This document shows positions 6,463 to 11,609 of a stretch of DNA of 28,308 nt, piece after piece. The position numbers and the translations under genes were made by a program. Positions within the stretch are counted from its first letter, which is position 1; the number at the start of each line of letters is the position of its first letter. Below the pieces are notes generated by a model. The model was given only the letters and a program-made list of their open reading frames with translations. It made no database searches and had not been told where the DNA came from. The stretch spans positions 1 through 28,308 of the forward strand of contig JBDHUJ010000023.1 of the NCBI GenBank assembly GCA_039809105.1, in the 5' to 3' direction. The stretch comes from JBDHUJ01 sp039809105 (GTDB lineage Bacteria; Patescibacteriota; Saccharimonadia; Saccharimonadales; UBA4665).

Positions 6463-6619
6463 CGTTTACCGTTTACCTTTCACCGTTCACCATGCGTTAT
6501 CCATTTACCGTTAACCGCTGTGCCCTGCGTAGCTTTAGCGAAGTAGGGTGCGGGCGTCCTTTATGGTAAACAGATTACGGTGAATGCACGGTAAATGGAA
6601 AATGGTGAACGGTAAACAT
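6463..6619 (+). repeat. heptamer-repeat element 4 without a gene
   Basis: The left array (6463-6516) reads CGTTTAC, CGTTTAC, CTTTCAC, CGTTCAC, an 11-nt interruption, CATTTAC, CGTTAAC. The right array (6563-6619) is its inverted and degenerate counterpart; perfect pairs are 6483-6493 with 6602-6612 and 6500-6511 with 6588-6599. It begins 4 nt after the CPBP stop. Nothing recognisable is encoded between the arrays. Confidence 0.6.
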
Positions 6620-6695
6620 AAGGCGCCGTATTCTGTACGCACAGAGATGACGGGCGTTCCAAGAGTTAAGGTTAGGAGAATGGCCGGAAGCGCGG

Positions 6696-6781
6696 TATAC
6701 TTGGGGGCGATGAACCACGTTACCCAAAACGTCACTCCTTGCTTTATGCCACCGCGTGGCGGTGCAGCTATTTCTTTCTAA
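6696..6781 (+). promoter_or_regulatory. candidate proS leader: leaderless 23-codon ORF with terminator-like hairpin
   Basis: TATACT (6696-6701) is followed 8 nt later by an ATG (6710) opening a 23-codon reading frame that stops at 6781. Its Pro codons include a CCA CCG pair. That pair overlaps the 5' arm of a hairpin (CACCGC, GTG loop, GCGGTG) followed by a T-rich run. The layout resembles transcription attenuation by a leader peptide, but Pro codons are few and no antiterminator was worked out. A second GATACT box at 6804-6809, 5 nt before the proS ATG, could make a leaderless proS mRNA. Confidence 0.35.
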
Positions 6782-6814
6782 TTCTCGACAATCTTCTAAA
6801 CAGGATACTCTAGT

Positions 6815-8068
6815 ATGAAATCTTCACAGCTTTTTACAAAAACTAGCAAAACCGCACCCGCCGACGAGGTTGCAAAAAACGCGCAGCTTCTTATCCGTGC
6901 CGGCTTTGTCTACAAAGAGATGGCGGGAGCTTATGCGTACTTGCCACTTGGTCTTAAGGTCGTAGAAAAAATCAAGCAAATCGTGCGTGAAGAAATGAAC
7001 GCCCTTCATTCGAACGAACTGATTATGACCGCCCTGCAGCGCCAGGAAGTCTGGGAAAAGACCGGCCGTTGGAGCGAAGAGGTAGTCGACATCTGGTTCA
7101 AAACCAAGCTGCAAGACGAAACGGTCGTGGGTTTGGGCTGGAGCCACGAAGAGCCTATCGTCGAAATGCTGCACTCGTATATACAGAGCTACAAAGACCT
7201 GCCAGTCAGCCTGTACCAGTTCCAGACGAAGATGCGTAACGAGCTGCGAGCGAAAAGCGGAATCATGCGCGGCCGCGAGTTCGTCATGAAAGACATGTAC
7301 TCATTCCATGCGACTGCCGAAGACCTCGAAACGTACTACAATGAAACGATTGAGGCCTATAAGCGGGTGTATGACCGGCTCGGTATCGGTACGGATACGT
7401 ACGTGACCTTTGCAAGCGGTGGGGCATTTACGAAATTCAGTCACGAATTCCAAACTATTTGTGATGCCGGGGAAGATATCATCTACCTGCACCGCGGCAA
7501 AAACATTGCCATCAACGAGGAAGTCATAGACGACGCGGTCAAAGAGCTCGGTATTTCGCGCGACGAACTCGAACAAGTCAAGACTGCGGAAGTTGGCAAT
7601 ATCTTCAACTTCGGTACTCAGAAAACCGACGAAATGGGACTGTATTTTACTGGAGAAGATGGCACACAGAAGTCGCTATACATCGGTTCCTACGGAATCG
7701 GCATTACTCGTGTAATGGGCGTTGTCGTTGAGAAGTTTTCGGACGACAAGGGGATTGTGTGGCCAGAGAGTATTGCGCCGTTCCAGGTGTATATCGCAAG
7801 GCTTGGTACGGAGGCTGAGGTCGTAGAAGCGGCCGACGCGCTGTATGAAAACTTACAGGCGGCGGGCATAGAAGTGCTGTATGATGACCGCGACGCTCGT
7901 GCTGGCGAAAAGTTCGCCGACGCCGACCTCATAGGTGTGCCGCACCGGGTCGTCGTCAGCGGCAAGACCGTCGCAGCCGGCAGTTTCGAATACAAAAAAC
8001 GCAGTGAACAAGAAAGCTCGCAGGTCAGCCTCGATGAGCTCAAATCTTTGTTGACGGCCAACCGCTAA
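6815..8068 (+). CDS. proS: prolyl-tRNA synthetase, short form without the INS editing domain
   Basis: A 417-aa class II synthetase that charges tRNA-Pro. The motif regions are visible: the AYLPLG segment (41-46), RNELRAKSGIMRGREFVMKDMYSF (141-164), and motif 3 with GSYGIGITRVMG (291-302). The C-terminal anticodon-binding domain includes YDDRDARAGEKFADADLIGVPHRVVV. The bacterial enzyme of E. coli type has a roughly 180-residue INS domain that hydrolyses Ala-tRNA-Pro; here only a short linker (about 222-258) is present. Similar short enzymes are known in Alphaproteobacteria and mitochondria. Editing must come from another protein or be absent. It closes the uppS-rseP-proS cluster. Confidence 0.94.
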   Translation: MKSSQLFTKTSKTAPADEVAKNAQLLIRAGFVYKEMAGAYAYLPLGLKVVEKIKQIVREEMNALHSNELIMTALQRQEVWEKTGRWSEEVVDIWFKTKLQDETVVGLGWSHEEPIVEMLHSYIQSYKDLPVSLYQFQTKMRNELRAKSGIMRGREFVMKDMYSFHATAEDLETYYNETIEAYKRVYDRLGIGTDTYVTFASGGAFTKFSHEFQTICDAGEDIIYLHRGKNIAINEEVIDDAVKELGISRDELEQVKTAEVGNIFNFGTQKTDEMGLYFTGEDGTQKSLYIGSYGIGITRVMGVVVEKFSDDKGIVWPESIAPFQVYIARLGTEAEVVEAADALYENLQAAGIEVLYDDRDARAGEKFADADLIGVPHRVVVSGKTVAAGSFEYKKRSEQESSQVSLDELKSLLTANR

Positions 8069-8113
8069 CACGCTACTATAGAGCGACTCACTAGACACCA
8101 GAGTAGCGGCGGG

Positions 8114-8148
8114 TACACTAACTACGATTACTATTCCAATGTAAGGAG
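8114..8148 (+). promoter_or_regulatory. greA -10 box and ribosome-binding site
   Basis: TACACT at 8114-8119 and AAGGAG at 8143-8148, 7 nt before the ATG at 8156. This is a conventional leader of about 30 nt. Confidence 0.5.
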
Positions 8149-8155
8149 AACTAAC

Positions 8156-8617
8156 ATGAAAAAATTATTCCACCTGACACAAGCAGGCGTCGACGAACTG
8201 AAGGCGGAGCTGGAGAGCTTGAAGGCCAAGCGTGTCGTGACGGCCGAAGCCATAAAGACCGCGCGCGAGCTCGGCGACCTGGCAGAGAATGCCGAATACC
8301 AGTCGGCTCGGGCCGAGCAGGAAAAGACCGATGGCCGGATTGCCGAAGTCGAGCACATCCTCGCCAACGTCTCTGTTATCTCTGCCGGCAAGGGCAAGAA
8401 GCAGGTCGGGCTTGGCTCTACCGTGACGCTCAAGCACGCCAAGGGCAAGGAGCTCGTCTTCCAAGTCGTCGGCACCATAGAGGCTGACCCGCTGGCCAAG
8501 AAGATTTCCGACGAATCGCCAATCGGCAAAGCGCTCTTGGGCAAAAAAGAAGGCGAAGACGTCGAAATCGTCACCCCGGCCGAAACCGCCACCTACAAAA
8601 TCCACGCCATCGCGTAA
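8156..8617 (+). CDS. greA: transcription elongation factor GreA
   Basis: A 153-aa protein with the N-terminal coiled-coil hairpin that enters the RNA polymerase secondary channel. The acidic tip lies in ARELGDLAENAEYQSAR (residues 39-55), with the D and E residues that hold the second Mg ion. The C-terminal FKBP-like domain includes GSTVTLKH, SDESPIGKALLGKKEGEDVEI and an ending of ATYKIHAIA. GreA stimulates cleavage of backtracked transcripts. It has its own -10 and a good AAGGAG. The stop codon abuts the stop codon of the convergent gene with no base between them. Confidence 0.95.
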   Translation: MKKLFHLTQAGVDELKAELESLKAKRVVTAEAIKTARELGDLAENAEYQSARAEQEKTDGRIAEVEHILANVSVISAGKGKKQVGLGSTVTLKHAKGKELVFQVVGTIEADPLAKKISDESPIGKALLGKKEGEDVEIVTPAETATYKIHAIA

Positions 8618-9406
8618 CTAAGATTTACTTATCAAAGGCAGGTAACTGCGGCGGGCTTTTTCTCCGTGGATAGCCCCAAGGCCAGCGGCAGCGAGCGCTC
8701 CTGCGCTGGCCAGGTTTCTTTGCCGGCCCGGTTCTAGGTCGTTTGTCAGTACTGCAAAGCCGAGCGCCATGAATTTTTCTACAGTAGCCAATTTACCGGT
8801 TCTGCTCGGGGAGATTACGAGTTCCTGGCCGGTTGCACGTCTGTGCTGTAGTCCGGACTGTACGGCCCAGATGCTTTTGTATAACTCTGCGCCTAGCACT
8901 GTCGCTACTGCTAGCTTTGCGGGCTTGCTGATGCGCGGTGCTTTCAGGGCGGCGCTGCTCACAATAAGAAAAGCAAGTGTGTCGGCAATGGGGTCATATT
9001 TTTTGCCTCGTTCGGTGCAGCCCAAGCCGCTGTCGGGTCGGATTTTGTCGATGGCTCGTGCCAGGCTACCCTCAGCGTCGGTTGCCCCCATGGCTAGCAG
9101 CCATTTGGTGGCACCCGTTTCGCCTTTGACCAACTTCTTGCCAACCTCTAGGGCAAGTATGGGCCTGCCGATTGTCATGCAGGTGGCGGGGGTTAAGAAG
9201 CGTTCTTTGTCGAGGACTTCTGTTTTATTGGATGTTTCTGGCTGCCAGAGGTCCTTTATGACGCCGGGAGATTCAAAAGCCTTATATAGCCTCTCGAAGT
9301 CCTCACTTTGCATAGAGAGCAATAAGTCTTCAAATTCCGTGTCTACGGGTAGACTGAATTCTTCAGACGCTAGGTGGCGAACGGCGAACCCCAAAACACT
9401 ATTCAT
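8618..9406 (-). CDS. CDP-alcohol-phosphatidyltransferase-like protein with degenerate active site
   Basis: A 262-aa protein. A central segment resembles the CDP-alcohol phosphatidyltransferase core: TPATCMTIGRPILALEVGKK, then D110-A-E112-G113-S-L-A116-R117 and G134-KKY-D138-PIA-D142. The family motif is D-x2-D-G-x2-A-R-x8-9-G-x3-D-x3-D; here the first Asp is replaced, the second is Glu, and the AR-to-G distance is about twice normal. A phospholipid-head-group role is therefore doubtful. Helical hydrophobic segments follow. The start at 9406 is chosen because TATTTT lies 9 nt upstream; 9415 and further upstream ATGs are alternatives. It converges with greA. Confidence 0.5.
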   Translation of the reverse strand: MNSVLGFAVRHLASEEFSLPVDTEFEDLLLSMQSEDFERLYKAFESPGVIKDLWQPETSNKTEVLDKERFLTPATCMTIGRPILALEVGKKLVKGETGATKWLLAMGATDAEGSLARAIDKIRPDSGLGCTERGKKYDPIADTLAFLIVSSAALKAPRISKPAKLAVATVLGAELYKSIWAVQSGLQHRRATGQELVISPSRTGKLATVEKFMALGFAVLTNDLEPGRQRNLASAGALAAAGLGAIHGEKARRSYLPLISKS

Positions 9407-9491
9407 AATTTGCATAAAATAGCATGAAAAAAGATGCATAGCAAACTTTGCCACTGTCCTCCGGCACATCTGCTAGGGTAGGCCGACAAGT

Positions 9492-10130
9492 TTAGCACCT
9501 GCGGGATGCGACGTAGAGTACCTCGTTCAGTAGTCCGTTTTCGGCTAGCGCAGGGTCGGGGACTACTCTCGGTTTGATTTCGTACATCCGCGAGTAACTC
9601 GCTTCCTCCGGATTGATGGAGAAGGGTCTTCGCCAGTTCAGCGGCGACGAGCAGCGTGCGATTCCTAAAGCCGGGAAGACATCGTCCAGAAGCTGCTTTT
9701 CGTTCCCCTCAAGCTCATCGGGGTTGAACTCGGCGTAAACTGCCCCCGTTCCTTCGGGGGCTGTTCGCAGGTGAAGGGTCTGGTAAATGGGCAAATAGAA
9801 ACCTTTGCCTGGACCGACGGTGATGCCCGTTTTGCCGAGCTCTCCATCGGTATCGGCAGTAAGATGCGGATTGCCGTGCAGGGTTGCCATTATCATATCG
9901 CGCGGGGGTGCAGGGTAGGGCCGATGGCCTGCTTCCAGGTGAGCACCGGGAGTGATGTGGTAAAAGGTAGCTTGCAAACCCCGCACAATACCACGCCAGC
10001 CAAAACCTTGCGGGTAGCCGCCTTCGTTGTGCAACATGATGTCTGGGCTGCGCATATCGTCGCGCCAGTTTTCGGGCAGGGCAGGGTTGAGCATGCGCTC
10101 TAGAGGCAAGGTGTCGATGTAGCGTTCCAT
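9492..10130 (-). CDS. unknown protein, possibly cupin-like
   Basis: A 212-aa protein I do not recognise. The middle (about residues 50-140) has short strands with Gly/Pro turns, ITPGAHLEAGHR, GITVGPGKGFYLPIYQTLHLRT and GAVYAEF, which is reminiscent of a double-stranded beta-helix (cupin) with several histidines, but no clear metal motif. No signal peptide or membrane segment is seen. AAAGGAT lies upstream of the ATG. It is divergent from a TrmB-like regulator; a palindrome ATTAC-N6-GTAAT covers its probable -10. Regulation by that neighbour is inferred. A sugar-related role would fit TrmB neighbours but is not shown. Confidence 0.55.
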   Translation of the reverse strand: MERYIDTLPLERMLNPALPENWRDDMRSPDIMLHNEGGYPQGFGWRGIVRGLQATFYHITPGAHLEAGHRPYPAPPRDMIMATLHGNPHLTADTDGELGKTGITVGPGKGFYLPIYQTLHLRTAPEGTGAVYAEFNPDELEGNEKQLLDDVFPALGIARCSSPLNWRRPFSINPEEASYSRMYEIKPRVVPDPALAENGLLNEVLYVASRRC

Positions 10131-10152
10131 AAGTATCCTTTCTTAAGCAACG

Positions 10153-10168
10153 ATTACATTATCGTAAT
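10153..10168 (-). promoter_or_regulatory. probable promoter and operator of the cupin-like gene
   Basis: The minus-strand -10 GATAAT (plus-strand 10158-10163) sits exactly between the arms of ATTAC-N6-GTAAT (10153-10168). A repressor bound there would block transcription. The surrounding 100 bp are far more AT-rich than the genes. Confidence 0.45.
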
Positions 10169-10200
10169 TTTGTATATAAACATAAATAGTTTTGTAATAT

Positions 10201-10224
10201 ATTTTAACAAATTTATGTTAAAAT
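10201..10224 (+). promoter_or_regulatory. operator overlapping the TrmB-like gene promoter
   Basis: A perfect inverted repeat, ATTTTAACA-N6-TGTTAAAAT, whose right arm contains the -10 box TAAAAT (10219-10224). The ATG follows 6 nt later. Autoregulation is the simple reading. A second pair, AACATAAAT (10179-10187) and ATTTATGTT (10211-10219), is interleaved with it. Confidence 0.6.
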
Positions 10225-10230
10225 AGTGTC

Positions 10231-10998
10231 ATGGCTCAGTCACGGGTAAGGCATTTGAAAGCAGCCCAGAAGATTTACCTGGAAAATCTGGGTTTGAGCG
10301 CGGATGCTATCCAGTTGTTTGAACTGCTGCTCCGCCACGGCCCTTTAACCGCTCAGGACGCCGCTACGTATAACCACCACTTTCCGTCGGCGCAGTACCG
10401 CTTGTTCTACCGGCTCGAAGCGCTCGGTCTGGTCCGGCGGCTTGGCGGCAGGCCTCTGACGTTTGAAGCATTGCCTGTGGAAAATGGACTCTCCAGTTCG
10501 CTCGCGCTGAAGCAGCAAGAATTAACTAAACTGCTGACGCAGAGTTTAGGCCGTAAATCTGCGGATACGAGCGGGCCGGTGCGGTTGGTGGTGGGAAGAC
10601 AGGCCCTATACGACGAATACGTCCGTATGGCGCCGCGAGCCAAACACAGCATTGCGGTATATTCGATAGGCATAGCCTATTCGGCAGAGCTTGTCGCCGT
10701 GCAGCGGGCGGCGATACGGCGTGGGGTCCAAGTGCGTCATGTGGTGCAGCAGCTTAAACCAAGCAACTATCACGTCCTGCACGCATGGCAGCACATGGGC
10801 GTGCGCGTCCGGTTGCGTCGCAACGAACGTGGCTTTCACCTGATGTTGTTCGATGATGAGCTGGCCATCATTAGCTTCAGTAATCCCACTGATACGGATG
10901 ACCGCCTCAGTATAATTACCGACAGTTTGGCGGCAATACAGCTGTTCCAGGCTGACTTCGAAGCTTTGTGGCACGAGGCCCACGATATCACAGTGTAG
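10231..10998 (+). CDS. TrmB-like transcriptional regulator (winged helix plus PLD-like sensor domain)
   Basis: A 255-aa protein. Residues about 10-80 form a winged helix-turn-helix (AIQLFELLLRHGPLTAQDAA, then YRLFYRLEALGLVRRL). After a linker helix (SLALKQQELTKLLTQSL), residues about 115-250 form a phospholipase-D-like domain: RLVVGRQALYDEYVRMAPRAKHSIAVYSIG, RRGVQVRHVVQ, GFHLMLFDDELAIISFSNPTDTDD and a final helix FQADFEALWHEA. This order is that of TrmB regulators, which usually sense sugars. The HKD catalytic pattern of PLD enzymes is not intact, as in other TrmB proteins. The transcript appears leaderless and the promoter lies in its own palindrome. It is divergent from the cupin-like gene, the likely target. 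Confidence 0.75.
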   Translation: MAQSRVRHLKAAQKIYLENLGLSADAIQLFELLLRHGPLTAQDAATYNHHFPSAQYRLFYRLEALGLVRRLGGRPLTFEALPVENGLSSSLALKQQELTKLLTQSLGRKSADTSGPVRLVVGRQALYDEYVRMAPRAKHSIAVYSIGIAYSAELVAVQRAAIRRGVQVRHVVQQLKPSNYHVLHAWQHMGVRVRLRRNERGFHLMLFDDELAIISFSNPTDTDDRLSIITDSLAAIQLFQADFEALWHEAHDITV

Positions 10999-11113
10999 GT
11001 TCGTATTTGCTAGAGGTCCAACCTCGAGCATAAGCTTTGTGAAAAGGGTTATCGTGGGGTATGAAGCTTGTGCTTGGTTGGCGGGCGGGTTTTTGCGGAG
11101 GGGGTATCTGTGG

Positions 11114-11268
11114 TTGTTTTTCAGGGGGAGTGTGCTAAGATGATACGGAATTATGAGACAGATTGCAGTTCGGTTGCAACCCAAGTCTAAGCTCCGGTCG
11201 TAGTGCCCGCGAGCTTCTCTTTCATACAAAACTCTCCCGGCACTGCGACAGAACTGAGGGAGAGTTTT
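11114..11268 (+). promoter_or_regulatory. transcribed leader with small ORF and terminator hairpin before the lysS operon
   Basis: A promoter is visible: TTGTTT (11114-11119), 16 bp, extended -10 TGCTAAGAT (11133-11141). An ATG 11 nt downstream (11153) opens a 16-codon frame ending at 11203, containing AAG TCT AAG (Lys-Ser-Lys). AAAACTCTCCC (11228-11238) and GGGAGAGTTTT (11258-11268) then form a perfect 11-bp stem with a 19-nt loop. This could be an attenuator controlling the downstream genes, or a small RNA of about 120 nt. No T-box consensus was found. The rest of 10999-11294 shows nothing recognisable. Confidence 0.4.
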
Positions 11269-11294
11269 AGATAGGATAAACTACGAGGAAAACA

Positions 11295-11588
11295 ATGAAA
11301 TATAGTATTACGGAATCTCAGTTAAATGCGGCGTTCGGCATGTCGGGGCCTGAAGCTTTTCAGGCAAGCCAGGCACTGATGCTAACCCATGAACCGGTTC
11401 GCGCCTTGTATCAGACCCATCGAAACGCTGTAATCCGGGATTTTAAGTTAGAAATCGTAGATACGGCGCCGCCGGATGCTGAACATATCGTCGCGCCGTA
11501 CTGTATCGTTAACGAAGCACGAGTGGTGGCGCGTGGTATCGCACTTTGGTTGCCACGTCCAGAGAATCCAGAGACTGGTGTAGAATAA
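11295..11588 (+). CDS. small unknown protein upstream of lysS
   Basis: A 97-aa soluble protein I do not recognise. The N-terminal half is helical (ESQLNAAFGMSGPEAFQASQAL), and a later segment looks like short strands (DFKLEIVDTAPPDAEHIVAPYCIVNEARVVARGI). GAGG lies 7 nt before the ATG. lysS begins 21 nt after the stop with its own AAAGGAA, so the two probably form one operon behind the leader hairpin at 11228-11268. The ending is Pro/Glu-rich and probably unstructured. The function is unknown. Confidence 0.65.
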   Translation: MKYSITESQLNAAFGMSGPEAFQASQALMLTHEPVRALYQTHRNAVIRDFKLEIVDTAPPDAEHIVAPYCIVNEARVVARGIALWLPRPENPETGVE

Positions 11589-11609
11589 AGAGAAGTAAAG
11601 GAATAAACC

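Noticed and set aside
6584..6781. 65-codon ORF upstream of proS
   Set aside because: Its first half is the right repeat array of element 4; only the short ORF from 6710 has a promoter in front of it.
6620..6814. T-box riboswitch for proS
   Set aside because: No T-box consensus (AGGGTGGNACCGCG-like) could be found; only a simple hairpin is visible.
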